Shown here: in pieces, positions 16,969 through 26,900 of the stretch
How the letters are laid out: each line of letters opens with the position of its first letter
Position numbering within the stretch: position 1 is the stretch's first letter
Source: Roseateles saccharophilus
Lineage (GTDB): Bacteria > Pseudomonadota > Gammaproteobacteria > Burkholderiales > Burkholderiaceae_C
Direction of reading: 5' to 3'
Length of the DNA stretch: 64,000 bases
Assembly: GCF_004342485.1 (NCBI RefSeq)
Contig: NZ_SMBU01000006.1
Coordinates: 62,001 to 126,000, forward strand
Notes under the pieces: generated by a model
Seen by the model: the letters and a program-made list of their open reading frames with translations, nothing else
Told to the model about the DNA's origin: nothing
Database searches by the model: none
Program-made: the position numbers and the translations under genes

Positions 16969-17088
16969 AGCCCCTCGTCCAAGGAGTACCTTGGCCGGTC
17001 CCCCGGGGGGACGGCGATGCTTGCCGGCTCGACCGGCAAGCACATCGCCAGAGCGGGCCGGCTTGGGAGCGGCCCGGCGCTCGGCCCG
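16966..17088 (+). repeat. Multi-hairpin repeat, copy A
   Basis: The element begins on the LacI stop codon (TGAAGCCCC) and ends with CTCGGCCCG, 41 bases before the next gene's preferred start. Four hairpins follow each other: CCAAGG-AGTA-CCTTGG (16979-16994), GTCCCC-N3-GGGGAC (16998-17012), GCGATG...CATCGC with inner CTTGCCGG/CCGGCAAG (17014-17048), and CGGGCC...GGCCCG with inner GAGCG/CGCTC (17054-17088). The last 35 bases are identical in copies B and D. Confidence 0.8.
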
Positions 17089-17129
17089 AAATGCACTGTG
17101 CCAGCGAGATGAACGCGACAATCACGCCC

Positions 17130-17894
17130 ATGAGCACGCCCCAAGACCTTTCCGACGCCGAGTTCGCCGAACTCGACGAACTCCTGGCCGCCACGCCCGA
17201 GCCGCTGCAGCCGCTGGACGCCTCCATGCTCGACGGCTACCTGTGCGGCGTCATCGTGCAGCCGCGCCTGATCGAGGCGGACGAGTGGCTGCCCAATATC
17301 TTCGACTACGACGGCGGCCTGCTGCCCGAGAGCGTCGACGCCGCCTGGCTGGACCGCCTGACCCAGCTCGTCGAGCGCCGCCACGCTGCGCTGAACCGCA
17401 GCCTGGTCGAGGACGGCTGGTTCGATCCCGTCATCCTCGAAATCGACGAGACCCAGGAGCCCCAGCCCCTGCCGGAGGACGCGACGGAGGAGGAGCGCAG
17501 CTCGCGTGCCAGCTACGACGCGCTGGGCCCGATCTCGCGCGCGCTGATGCCCTGGGTTGCCGGCTTCCAGCATGCGGCCCTGTGCTTCCCCGAGCTGGCC
17601 GAGCTGCCCAACGACGACGTGGCCGCCGCGATGGCGCGCCTGTACCGCCACCTGCCGGCCGAGACGCCGGAGGAGAAGGAGGTCGTCGCGACGCTGAACC
17701 GCGAGCATCCGCTGAAGGACCTGGACGATGCGATCGAGGAACTCGTCGTCACGGTGGCCGACCTGGCCGACCTGACCGAGGCCGAGCGCTACCGCGTCGA
17801 GACCATCCGCCGCGACATGCCCAAGGTCGGCCGCAACGACCCCTGCCCGTGTGGCTCGGGGCGCAAGTACAAGCAGTGCCACGGTAGCAATTAG
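17130..17894 (+). CDS. YecA/UPF0149-family protein with C-terminal SEC-C zinc motif
   Basis: The product is 254 residues. The body belongs to the YgfB/YecA-like (UPF0149) all-helical family ([20 protein letters not shown] near the start, long acidic helices after). The C-terminus carries the SEC-C metal-binding motif [17 protein letters not shown], the zinc site known from SecA. Cytosolic; in E. coli YecA binds ribosomes and interacts with SecA-like partners, but the function in this organism is unknown. In-frame ATGs also exist at 17091 and 17109; 17091 overlaps little beyond the repeat, and [12 protein letters not shown] is the most family-like start. It is followed by another hairpin array. 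Confidence 0.85.
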   Translation: MSTPQDLSDAEFAELDELLAATPEPLQPLDASMLDGYLCGVIVQPRLIEADEWLPNIFDYDGGLLPESVDAAWLDRLTQLVERRHAALNRSLVEDGWFDPVILEIDETQEPQPLPEDATEEERSSRASYDALGPISRALMPWVAGFQHAALCFPELAELPNDDVAAAMARLYRHLPAETPEEKEVVATLNREHPLKDLDDAIEELVVTVADLADLTEAERYRVETIRRDMPKVGRNDPCPCGSGRKYKQCHGSN

Positions 17895-17967
17895 CCCCCC
17901 TACGCGCTTCGCGCGCCCCCTCAAGGGGGCACTCCCGGCCGCCCGGCAAAGCCGGATCGGCGGGAGT
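17895..17967 (+). repeat. Second type of hairpin array between two genes
   Basis: Immediately after the stop codon come CGCGC-TTC-GCGCG (17903-17915), GCCCCC-TCAA-GGGGGC (17915-17930) and a larger hairpin with outer arms ACTCCCG/CGGGAGT and inner CCGGC-AAA-GCCGG (17931-17967). It fills nearly all the space to the next gene. It shares the style, not the sequence, of copies A-D. Confidence 0.6.
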
Positions 17968-18018
17968 CGCTGGATGAAGTCCGGCGCTGCGCGCGGACTG
18001 TCGGCCCCGAATCGCGCC

Positions 18019-18786
18019 GTGAAGATACAACTCCTGTCTGATCTGCATCTCGAAACCGAGAGCTACCAGCCCCTGCCCGCGCCGGGCGCCGAGCTGCTGG
18101 TGCTGGCCGGCGACATCGACACGACGTGGCGCAGCTTCGAGCTGTTCCGCGGCTGGCCGGTGCCGGTGCTCTTCGTGCCGGGCAACCATGAGTTCGACCG
18201 CCGCGACGTGGACGAGGCTCGCGAGGCGCTGCGGGCCCATGTCCATGGCACGGGGCTGCGCATGCTCGACGACGAATCCATCGTCGTGGCCGACGCCGAG
18301 GGGCGGCGCGTGCGCTTCGTCGGCAGCACGCGCTGGTGCGACTTCGACGCCTTCGGCCGCGCCGGCCGCGAGCGCGCGATGCGGGCCGGCGGCTACTTCC
18401 AGAAGGTCATGCAGGCCGAGCGCCACGGCGAGCCCTTCGGCGTGGACGCGGTGCGCGCGCTGGCGCTGGAGAGCCGCGCCTGGCTGGCGGACGAGCTGGC
18501 CCGCACGGGTGACTGGGACGCGACGGTCGTCATCACGCATTTCGCCCCCAGCCTGAAGAGCGCCGACCCGCGCTATGGCCGCCAGCCCGGCACGGCCAGC
18601 TTCTGCAACGACGACGAGGAGTTGATGCCCGGCGCCCAGCTGTGGCTGCACGGCCATCTGCACTGCCGGCACGACTACAGGCTGGGCGGCACCCGCATCG
18701 CCAGCAATGCGCGCGGCCACATGAAGCGCGGCGAGGCCGACGGCTTCGATGGCCAGCGCGTCATTGAGGTGTTTGAACCGGCTTGA
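18019..18786 (+). CDS. Calcineurin-like metallophosphoesterase
   Basis: A predicted cytosolic two-metal phosphoesterase of 255 residues. Metal ligands are seen in SDLHLE, LAGDID, PGNHEF, VITHFAPS and LHGHLH, in the family order. The substrate cannot be predicted. The GTG at 18019 puts the first metal motif at residues 6-11, as usual; an ATG at 17974 would add 15 residues without family sequence. The 3' end overlaps the convergent EamA gene by 26 bases. No functional link with its neighbours is evident. Confidence 0.85.
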   Translation: MKIQLLSDLHLETESYQPLPAPGAELLVLAGDIDTTWRSFELFRGWPVPVLFVPGNHEFDRRDVDEAREALRAHVHGTGLRMLDDESIVVADAEGRRVRFVGSTRWCDFDAFGRAGRERAMRAGGYFQKVMQAERHGEPFGVDAVRALALESRAWLADELARTGDWDATVVITHFAPSLKSADPRYGRQPGTASFCNDDEELMPGAQLWLHGHLHCRHDYRLGGTRIASNARGHMKRGEADGFDGQRVIEVFEPA

Positions 18787-19729
18787 TGCGCAGCGCCCAG
18801 ACCACGCCGGCGATCAGCAGCGCGACGCCGGCCAGCGTGGCGGGCGGCGGCAGACGCTGCTGCAAGGCGAAGGCATAGGCCAGCGCGGCCAGCGTCTCGA
18901 AGACGATGAGCTGGCCCGACAGCGAGGTCGGCAGCCGCTGGCTGGCCTCGTTCCAGCACAGCGTGCCCAGCCAGGACGAGCACAGGCCGATGACGGCCAT
19001 CAGCCCGATGTAGGCCAACGGCGTCGCGCCGAACGGGAAGGCATAGGCCGCCGGGATCAGTGCGCCTGGCGCCATCAGCTGGGCGAGGCCCAGCAGCAGC
19101 ACGCCCGCCGCGGCCACCGGCAGCGTGACCAGGCCCTGAGCCGTGGCCCAGGCGCGGGGCGAGCGGTCGGCATGCGCGCGCAGCCAGTCGGCATTGCGGA
19201 TCGGATACCAGGTCCAGCAGGCCACGGCCGCGATGGCCAGCAGTGCGCCCTCGGCATAGCGGCGCGGGTCGCCGGCCGCGGTCTGCAGCGCGTGCAGCTC
19301 GTCGCGGTTGACCAGTGCGAGGCCGGCGGCGATCAGCGCGAGCGACGGCGCCAGCTTCGGCCACGGCAACTGGCCGTCGCGCTCGCGGTTGCGGTGGTTG
19401 GCGCACAGCGCGATGACGACGGGCAGCGTGCCGATGATCATCGTCGGCAGCGGCGCGCCGGCGCGCTGGATGGCGGCCGACAGGCAGAGGTAGTACAGGA
19501 AGTTGCCGATCAGGCTGAGCCGGGCCGCCTCCCGCCAGTCCTCGGGCTGCAGCTCGCGCAGCGCGCGCCGGTCCAGCAGCAGGGCCAGCGGCAGAGCGAT
19601 CAGGCCGAAGGCGAGGTAGCGGCCCAGCGTCAGCAGCAGGGGGGCATAGTCGGGCAGCATGACGGGGGCGACGAAGACCATGCCCCACATCAACCCGGCC
19701 ACGAGGGCGAACAGCAGGCCGAGCAGCAT
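18761..19729 (-). CDS. EamA-type (DMT superfamily) transporter
   Basis: The product is 322 residues with about ten hydrophobic helices in two EamA repeats (first around GLLFALVAGLMWGMVFV, second around GALLAIAAVACWTWYPI). Such inner-membrane carriers export amino acids, nucleobases or other metabolites; the substrate is unknown. The start at MLLGLLFALV removes a charged N-terminal extension in the open frame that is not membrane-protein-like. It lies 17 bases downstream of glpD on the same strand and may be cotranscribed with it. Its 3' end overlaps the phosphoesterase gene tail to tail. Confidence 0.85.
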   Translation of the reverse strand: MLLGLLFALVAGLMWGMVFVAPVMLPDYAPLLLTLGRYLAFGLIALPLALLLDRRALRELQPEDWREAARLSLIGNFLYYLCLSAAIQRAGAPLPTMIIGTLPVVIALCANHRNRERDGQLPWPKLAPSLALIAAGLALVNRDELHALQTAAGDPRRYAEGALLAIAAVACWTWYPIRNADWLRAHADRSPRAWATAQGLVTLPVAAAGVLLLGLAQLMAPGALIPAAYAFPFGATPLAYIGLMAVIGLCSSWLGTLCWNEASQRLPTSLSGQLIVFETLAALAYAFALQQRLPPPATLAGVALLIAGVVWALRIKPVQTPQ

Positions 19730-19746
19730 GGCGCGGGCGCGGCCTC

Positions 19747-21231
19747 TCAGCGGGCGCCGAACCAGGCGGCCACGGCCGCGCGCTGCGCGGCCGTGTAGTG
19801 CAGGCCGAGCTTGCTGCGCCGCCACAGCACGTCCTCGGCGTCGCGCGCCCATTCGGCCTCCACCAGATGGCGCAGTTCGGACTCGAACAGCCCCGGCGCG
19901 ACCTCGGCGCCGGGCGTAGCGGCCAGCAGCTCGCCCGCGTGGCTGCCGTAGGCGCGCGCGATGCGCTGCACGGTTGCGGGCTCGCGCTCAGGGTGCCGGG
20001 CTTGCAGCGCGGCGGCGAAGGCGTCGATGTCCACGCCATGCGGGCCGAGGTCGCCGCCGGGCAGGTGGGCGCCCGCGGTCCAGGGCCGGCGCGCGTCGCC
20101 CAGCAGTGCGCCGAGCTGGGTCGCGCCGTCCTCGGCGAGCTTGCGGTAGGTGGTCAGCTTGCCGCCCCAGACATTGAGCAGCGGCGCGCCGCCAGCGGCG
20201 TCGGCCTCCAGAAGATAGTCGCGCGTGACGGCCGAGGCCGAGCCACCCTCGTCGAGCAGCGGGCGCACGCCGGCATAGCTCCACAGCACATCGGCCGGCT
20301 TGACCGGCTGGGCGAGGTAGCGGCTGGCCTGCTCGCAGAGATAGTCCACCTCGGCCTGCTCGATCTCGGCGCGCGATGGCGGGTCCTCGTGCTCGGGCAG
20401 CTCGATGTCGGTGGTGCCGATCAGCGTGAAGCGGCCCTGGTAGGGGATGGCGAAGATGATGCGGCCGTCGGGGTTCTGGAAGATGTAGGCGTGGTCATGC
20501 GTGAAGCGCTGGGCCACGACGATGTGGCTGCCCTTCACGAGGCGCAGGCCGCGCGTCGGCAGCGGCTGGCCGTTGCTGCCTTGCGTGTGGTCGCGCAGGA
20601 AGCGCTCGGCCCAGGGGCCGGCCGCGTTGACGAGGGCGCGGGCGCTCACGCGGCGGCCGTTGGCGAGCGTGACCTCCCAGGCGTCGGCGCCGCGCACGGC
20701 CCGGGTGACGGCGCAACGCGTCAGCACCTCGGCGCCACGGGCCTGGGCGTCCTGCGCGTTCAGCACGACGAGGCGGGCGTCGTCCACCCAGCCGTCGGAG
20801 TAGACGAAGCCGCGCCTGAACTCGGGCCGCAGCGGCGCGCCAAAGATGCTGCCCGTAAGGCGCAGGCCCTGCGAGCCCGGCAGCAGCTCGCGGCGGGCCA
20901 GGTGGTCGTAGAGGAACAGGCCGATGCGGATCATCCAGGCCGGGCGCAGATGCGGCGCATGCGGCAGCACGAAGCGCAGCGGCCGGATCAGCTGCGGCGC
21001 GCTACGCAGCAGCACCTCGCGCTCCTGCAGGGCCTTTCGCACCAGCGAGAACTCATAGGTTTCCAGATAGCGCAGGCCGCCGTGGACCAGCTTGGTGGAG
21101 GCGGAGGAGGTGTGCGAGGCCAGGTCGTCGCGCTCCGCCAGCAGCACCCGCCAGCCCCGCCCGGCCAGATCGCGGGCCAGGCCCGTGCCATTGATGCCGC
21201 CCCCCACCACCACAACGTCAAAATGATCCAT
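19747..21231 (-). CDS. glpD: Glycerol-3-phosphate dehydrogenase, aerobic
   Basis: A membrane-associated FAD enzyme that oxidises glycerol 3-phosphate to dihydroxyacetone phosphate and passes electrons to ubiquinone. It is 494 residues, standard for GlpD. The N-terminus has the FAD-binding VVVGGGINGTGLARDLAGRG. SSASTKLVHGGLRYLETYEF follows, and GTTDIELPEHEDP and VLWSYAGVRPLLDEG mark the substrate domain. It is divergent from glpK with only 26 bases between the start codons, so the promoters must overlap the coding ends. GlpK product is its substrate, giving a complete glycerol entry route apart from a facilitator (no glpF in the window). Confidence 0.95.
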   Translation of the reverse strand: MDHFDVVVVGGGINGTGLARDLAGRGWRVLLAERDDLASHTSSASTKLVHGGLRYLETYEFSLVRKALQEREVLLRSAPQLIRPLRFVLPHAPHLRPAWMIRIGLFLYDHLARRELLPGSQGLRLTGSIFGAPLRPEFRRGFVYSDGWVDDARLVVLNAQDAQARGAEVLTRCAVTRAVRGADAWEVTLANGRRVSARALVNAAGPWAERFLRDHTQGSNGQPLPTRGLRLVKGSHIVVAQRFTHDHAYIFQNPDGRIIFAIPYQGRFTLIGTTDIELPEHEDPPSRAEIEQAEVDYLCEQASRYLAQPVKPADVLWSYAGVRPLLDEGGSASAVTRDYLLEADAAGGAPLLNVWGGKLTTYRKLAEDGATQLGALLGDARRPWTAGAHLPGGDLGPHGVDIDAFAAALQARHPEREPATVQRIARAYGSHAGELLAATPGAEVAPGLFESELRHLVEAEWARDAEDVLWRRSKLGLHYTAAQRAAVAAWFGAR

Positions 21232-21257
21232 ACAACCACTCTAAGTGAACGACAGCC

Positions 21258-22705
<1,448 letters not shown>

Positions 22706-22724
<19 letters not shown>

Positions 22725-23032
22725 TCCGTGCTGCTGCCACTCTCCTGAGCCAGGAAGACCAGCAGCACGATGAGGCCGATGATGGGAATGAGGCCGATCA
22801 GCTGCCACCAGCCGCTGCGACCGGTGTCGTGCAGGCGGCGCGAGGCCGCGGCCAGCGAGGGCAGCAACGTGCCCAGCGCGAACAGCACGTACAGGGCATA
22901 GCTGAACCGCCACAGGATCGCGCAGCCCAGCACGACGAACAGGAAGAACCACCAGTACTCCGAGCGGCTGGCGCGGCCGCTGAAGTCCACGTATTTGCTG
23001 AAGCAGGTCTGGATGGCTTGCTGGAAGTTCAT
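22706..23032 (-). CDS. DUF805 family membrane protein
   Basis: A small inner-membrane protein of 108 residues with about three helices. DUF805 marks are [16 protein letters not shown] near residues 17-32 and [14 protein letters not shown] around residues 63-76. The function of the family is unknown; E. coli YhaH-type members belong to it. The start at [14 protein letters not shown] is typical for the family, although the frame is open 15 codons further. It overlaps the 3' end of glpK tail to tail. Confidence 0.88.
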
Positions 23033-23177
23033 GGCCTTCGCGCCGGGTGGTTTGAATGGCCGGCATGCTAGGGCCACCGGCCTGCCTGGCGCCCCCCCAG
23101 AAACCCCGGCGCTGCTGACACGCGCTGGCGCCGGGGCGGCGCAGCATGCGGCCCATCACACCCTTCAGGAGCAACGC

Positions 23178-23573
23178 ATGGTCTTCGCCTACACCATCGT
23201 CTATGTGCCCGACGTCCGCGCGTCGCTGGCCTTCTTCGAGCGCGCCTTCGGCCTGAAGACGCGTTTCCTGCATGAGAGCGGCGCCTATGGCGAGGTCGAG
23301 ACCGGCACGGGCGGCGCCCGGCTCGCTTTCGTCGACCACGCCACCGCGCGCGACAGCCTGCAGCAGGACTACGTCGCCGCCGACGCCAGCCCGCGGCCGC
23401 TGGGCATGGAGATCGGCTTCACGGTGCCCGACGTGCAGGCCGCCTTCGACCGCGCCGTGGCCGCTGGCGCGCGCCCGCTGGCGGCGCCCGTCACCAAGCC
23501 CTGGGGCCAGACGGTGGCCTATGTGCGCTGCCCGGACGGCGGGCTCGTGGAGCTGTGCACGGCCATGGGCTGA
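23178..23573 (+). CDS. VOC-family (glyoxalase-like) protein
   Basis: A small cytosolic protein of 131 residues with the beta-alpha-beta-beta-beta VOC fold. The N-terminal YTIVYVPDVRASLAFFERAF and C-terminal YVRCPDGGLVELCTAMG are the family's paired repeats; the final Glu (LVEL) is a usual metal ligand. Members act as dioxygenases, lyases or resistance proteins, so the substrate is open. AGGAG lies ten bases before the ATG. A WYL/HTH regulator follows on the same strand after a terminator-like hairpin and copy B of the repeat; VOC genes often sit with such regulators. Confidence 0.85.
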   Translation: MVFAYTIVYVPDVRASLAFFERAFGLKTRFLHESGAYGEVETGTGGARLAFVDHATARDSLQQDYVAADASPRPLGMEIGFTVPDVQAAFDRAVAAGARPLAAPVTKPWGQTVAYVRCPDGGLVELCTAMG

Positions 23574-23587
23574 GGCTGCGCCTTCGC

Positions 23588-23622
23588 AGGGCGGCCGGGC
23601 CCCTTCGCGGGGCGCCCGCCCT
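23588..23622 (+). terminator. GC-rich hairpin after the VOC gene
   Basis: AGGGCGG and CCGCCCT form the outer stem (allowing a one-base slip) and GCCCC/GGGGC the inner stem around TTCGC, 15 bases after the stop. There is no T-run. The stretch from here to 23766 holds no convincing gene. Confidence 0.5.
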
Positions 23623-23766
23623 GGGCGATGAATAGCTGGTCTGTGGCGAGCGACTGCAGCGGGGCGCTGATGGCGCCCAGCGTTGCCAGGTCGACCCGCT
23701 GGGGGCCGCGGGCATGGGAGGCGTAGATGGCCATGATGAGGATGTTCGACGTCGTTGTCGGTGAAA

Positions 23767-23890
23767 TGAAGCCCCTCGTCCAAGGCGTACCTTGGCCGGT
23801 CCCCCGAGGGGACGGCGATGCTCCCGGCATTGAGCCGAGAGCACGTCGCCCAACGCGGGCCGGCTTGGGAGCGGCCCGGCGCTCGGCCCG
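23767..23890 (+). repeat. Multi-hairpin repeat, copy B
   Basis: It starts TGAAGCCCCTCGTCC and ends CTCGGCCCG, 60 bases before the WYL-regulator ATG. Hairpins: CCAAGG-CGTA-CCTTGG, GTCCCC-CGA-GGGGAC, GCGATG/CGTCGC with inner CTCCCGGC/GCCGAGAG (one mismatch), and the conserved last hairpin identical to copies A and D over 35 bases. Confidence 0.8.
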
Positions 23891-23950
23891 CATGAAAGCT
23901 GACACAGGTCTTCAGCAAGGGGCATGCCGGCTGGCCCACAATGCGCGCCC

Positions 23951-24646
23951 ATGCGCCGTGCCGACCGCCTCTTCCAGATCGTCCAGCTCATCCGCGGGCG
24001 CCGCCTCACGACGGCGGACTACCTCGCCCAGCGGCTGGAGGTGTCGATGCGCACCGTCTACCGCGACATCGCCGCGCTCGGCCAGCAGGGCGTGCCCATC
24101 GAGGGCGAGGCCGGCGTGGGCTATCGCATGCGGGCCGGCTTCGACCTGCCGCCGCTGATGTTCAGCAAGCAGGAGGCCCAGGCCCTGGTCGCCACCGTGC
24201 GCATGGCCGAGTCGCGCCTGGACGCGGCCCTGGCCCGCGAGGCCGAGAACGCGTTGTCCAAGATCCTCGCCGTGCTGCCGCTGGACGCGCGCGCCGCGGC
24301 CGAGAGCCTGGCGCTGTATGCGCCGTTGCCGGCCCTGGACCCGGCCACCAGCGCCCACCTGACCGCGATGCGCGAGGCCACCGAGGCCAGGCGCAAGCTG
24401 AAGATGGGCTATCTCGACCTCGGTGGCGTCAGGAGCGATCGCATCGTGCGCCCGCTGGCCTGCCTGTTCTGGGGGCCGGTCTGGACGCTGGCCGCCTGGT
24501 GCGAGCTGCGCAACGACTTCCGCAGCTTCCGCGTCGACCGCGTCGAGACGCTGGAGGTGCTGGAGGAGGGCTTCCGCGACGAGCCGGGCAAGACCCTGGC
24601 CGACATGAACCGGCGGCGCGAGGCGCAGGAGAGCGGCGGCGCCTGA
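23951..24646 (+). CDS. YafY-type transcriptional regulator (HTH + WYL)
   Basis: The product is 231 residues. An N-terminal winged helix (RADRLFQIVQLIRGRRLTTA, then VSMRTVYRDIAAL) is followed by a WYL ligand domain (MGYLDLGG, IVRPLACLFWG, NDFRSFRVDRVE). Members bind DNA and respond to small ligands or nucleic acid ends. The start was placed at MRRADRLFQ, where the family begins; an ATG 27 bases earlier lacks similarity. The upstream VOC gene is a plausible target, by analogy with common gene pairs. The stop codon is followed within two bases by copy C of the repeat. Confidence 0.87.
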   Translation: MRRADRLFQIVQLIRGRRLTTADYLAQRLEVSMRTVYRDIAALGQQGVPIEGEAGVGYRMRAGFDLPPLMFSKQEAQALVATVRMAESRLDAALAREAENALSKILAVLPLDARAAAESLALYAPLPALDPATSAHLTAMREATEARRKLKMGYLDLGGVRSDRIVRPLACLFWGPVWTLAAWCELRNDFRSFRVDRVETLEVLEEGFRDEPGKTLADMNRRREAQESGGA

Positions 24647-24648
24647 AA

Positions 24649-24795
24649 TGGAGCCCCCGGCCCAGCGTGTACGCTGGGCCGCCCCTTCGGGCCGGCTTGG
24701 TGAACTGGAGTCGGACACAAGCAGCCCCTGCGGGCTGCCTGTGCCTACGGAAGGCCATGGGCCTCTGGCCCATGGCAGGCCCGGCGCTCGGCCCG
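24649..24795 (+). repeat. Multi-hairpin repeat, mosaic copy C
   Basis: The 5' part (TGGAGCCCCCGGCCCAGCG) matches copy D and the 3' end (GGCCCGGCGCTCGGCCCG) matches A, B and D. The centre is different: GCAGCC-N5-GGCTGC and GCCATGGGCC-TCT-GGCCCATGGC replace the third hairpin. The first hairpin is CCCAGCG-TGTA-CGCTGGG. It ends 46 bases before the serine acetyltransferase ATG. Confidence 0.75.
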
Positions 24796-24840
24796 GAATA
24801 CTCCCGCTGCTGCTGCTGCGGATGATGCGCAACGCCACGG

Positions 24841-25761
24841 ATGACCGACATGAAGACACCCCCTCCCGCCGACAACGCCACCGAGCTGCAGCAGGTCGTC
24901 GATGCGCTGCGCGGCGCGCGCCAGCGCTGGCGCCATGCCCACCGGCGTGGCGGCGACGGCCGCGAGCTGCCGTCGCGCGAACTGCTGGCGGCCATGGTGC
25001 AGGCGCTGTCGGGCGCGCTCTTCCCGATGCGCCTGGGCCCGCCGACGCTGCAACCCGAGGGCGAGGACCACTACGTCGGCCACACGCTGGGCGCGGCGCT
25101 GACGACGCTGCGCCAGCAGGCCGCGCTGGAGCTGCGCCACGACGCCCGCCAGCGCGGTCAGGCCCGGCCCGATGGCGACGCCGCCGAGCTGGCGACGCGC
25201 TTCCTGCGGACCCTGCCGCGCCTGCGCGAGCTGCTGGACAGCGACGTGCTGGCCGCCTACCAGGGTGACCCGGCGGCGCGCAGCGTCGACGAGGTGCTGC
25301 TGTGCTACCCGGGCCTGCGCGCGCTGATCAGCCACCGCATCGCGCACGAGCTCTATGCGCTGGGCCTGCCGCTGATCGCCCGCGTCGTCGCCGAGCTGGC
25401 CCATGCCGAGACGGGCATCGACATCCACCCCGGCGCCACCATCGGCCCGGGCTGCTTCATCGACCACGGCACCGGCGTCGTCATCGGCGAGACGGCCATC
25501 CTGGGGCGAGGCGTGCGCATCTACCAGAACGTCACGCTGGGCGCGAAGAGCATCCCCACCGACGGCGACGGCCACGCGGTCAAGGGCCGGCCGCGCCACC
25601 CCATCGTCGAGGACGAGGTCGTCATCTACGCCGGCGCCACCGTGCTGGGCCGCGTCACCATCGGCCGCGGCGCGGTCATCGGCGGCAATGTCTGGCTGAC
25701 GCGCAGCGTCGCGCCGGGCAGCGTGGTCACGCAGGCGGATTCGCTGTCGGGCGAAGGCTGA
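24841..25761 (+). CDS. epsC: Serine O-acetyltransferase, EpsC type
   Basis: The cytosolic enzyme acetylates L-serine with acetyl-CoA to O-acetylserine, the carbon skeleton for cysteine. The product is 306 residues. Residues 1-about 170 are the helical N-domain, and about 180-300 form the left-handed beta-helix of hexapeptide repeats with the catalytic HPGATIGPGCFIDHGTGVVI segment, GVRIYQNVTLGAK and KGRPRHPIVEDEVVIYAGAT. A second ATG three codons in is possible. The C-terminus ends soon after the hexapeptide repeats. The convergent neighbour is a sulfate-binding protein, so both serve sulfur assimilation. Confidence 0.9.
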   Translation: MTDMKTPPPADNATELQQVVDALRGARQRWRHAHRRGGDGRELPSRELLAAMVQALSGALFPMRLGPPTLQPEGEDHYVGHTLGAALTTLRQQAALELRHDARQRGQARPDGDAAELATRFLRTLPRLRELLDSDVLAAYQGDPAARSVDEVLLCYPGLRALISHRIAHELYALGLPLIARVVAELAHAETGIDIHPGATIGPGCFIDHGTGVVIGETAILGRGVRIYQNVTLGAKSIPTDGDGHAVKGRPRHPIVEDEVVIYAGATVLGRVTIGRGAVIGGNVWLTRSVAPGSVVTQADSLSGEG

Positions 25762-25794
25762 AAGAAGGACAGCGGCCCTGGGCCGCCGTGTCCC

Positions 25795-26802
25795 TTACCT
25801 CGCGCCCGGTGTGTAGATCTGGTCGAACACGCCGCCGTCGTCGAAGTGGGTCTTCTGCGCGTTGCGCCAGCCGCCGAAGACCTCGTCCACCGTGAACAGG
25901 TCGACCCTGGCGAACTGCCGCGCGTATCTGGCCGCGACCTTGGCGTCGCGCGGACGGTAGAAGTGGCGCGCGGCGATCTCCTGGCCCTCGGAGCTGTAGA
26001 GGTAGCCCAGATAGGCCTCGGCCTGCCGGCGCGTGCCGCGCCTGTCGACGACCTTGTCGACCACGGCGACCGGCGGCTCGGCCAGCACCGAGACGGCCGG
26101 CGTGACGATCTCGAACCGGTCCGGGCCCAGCTCCTTCACGGCCAGATAGGCCTCGTTCTCCCAGGCGATCAGCACGTCGCCGATGCCGCGTTCCACGAAC
26201 GTTGTCGTCGCGCCGCGGGCGCCGGAATCGAGCACCTTGGTGTTGGCGTAGATGCGCTTGACGAAGGCCTTGGCGGAGTCGGCGTTGCCACCTGGTTGCT
26301 TGAGCGCAAAGCCCCAGGCCGCCAGATAGTTCCAGCGCGCGCCGCCGCTGGTCTTGGGGTTAGGGGTGATGACGTCGACGCCCGAGCGCGCCAGGTCCGG
26401 CCAGTTGGCGATGTGCCTGGGGTTGCCCTTGCGCACCAGGAAGACGATGGTGGACGTGTAGGGGCTGGCATTGCTCGGCAGCTTCTTCTGCCAGTCGGCG
26501 CCGAGCAGCTTGCGGTCGGCCAGTGCGTCGATGTCGTAGGCCAGGGCCAACGTGACGACGTCGGCGTCCAGCCCGTCGATGACCGAGCGGGCCTGCTTGC
26601 CCGAGCCGCCGTGCGAGGCCTTGAGGCTCAGCGTCTCGCCGGTCCTGGCCTTCCACTGCGTGGCGAAGGCCTTGTTGAAGTCCTGGTAGAGCTCGCGCGT
26701 GGGGTCGTAGGAGACATTGAGCAGCGAGGCCTGGGCCAGGGCGGAAAAGGAAACGCCCGCGGCGGCGAGGCCGAGGGCGAGGTGAGCGAGGAGTCGGTGC
26801 AT
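25795..26802 (-). CDS. sbp: Sulfate ABC transporter substrate-binding protein
   Basis: A periplasmic protein that binds sulfate (or thiosulfate) for an ABC importer. The product is 335 residues with an N-terminal signal peptide ([20 protein letters not shown], cleaved after ALA). Family motifs are [20 protein letters not shown] at the mature N-terminus, [37 protein letters not shown] and [10 protein letters not shown]. The permease and ATPase genes are not next to it. The start excludes 24 upstream codons lacking signal-peptide character. The 98 bases upstream contain short direct repeats of CGTTC but no recognised operator. Confidence 0.93.
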   Translation of the reverse strand: MHRLLAHLALGLAAAGVSFSALAQASLLNVSYDPTRELYQDFNKAFATQWKARTGETLSLKASHGGSGKQARSVIDGLDADVVTLALAYDIDALADRKLLGADWQKKLPSNASPYTSTIVFLVRKGNPRHIANWPDLARSGVDVITPNPKTSGGARWNYLAAWGFALKQPGGNADSAKAFVKRIYANTKVLDSGARGATTTFVERGIGDVLIAWENEAYLAVKELGPDRFEIVTPAVSVLAEPPVAVVDKVVDRRGTRRQAEAYLGYLYSSEGQEIAARHFYRPRDAKVAARYARQFARVDLFTVDEVFGGWRNAQKTHFDDGGVFDQIYTPGAR

Positions 26803-26900
26803 GGTGGCTTGGAGTGCTTGTTCCCGCCGCACTCTAGGCAGGGGCCCGAGTAGCGACAAAGAACAAGAACTCACAAGCTCATGCGTTCAGCGTTCGGCGT

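Noticed and set aside
23519-23734. A 71-codon minus-strand frame starting MAIYASHARG after the VOC gene
   Set aside because: It overlaps the VOC 3' end and a hairpin, has no recognisable domain, and no convincing ribosome site; reported only as a possibility.
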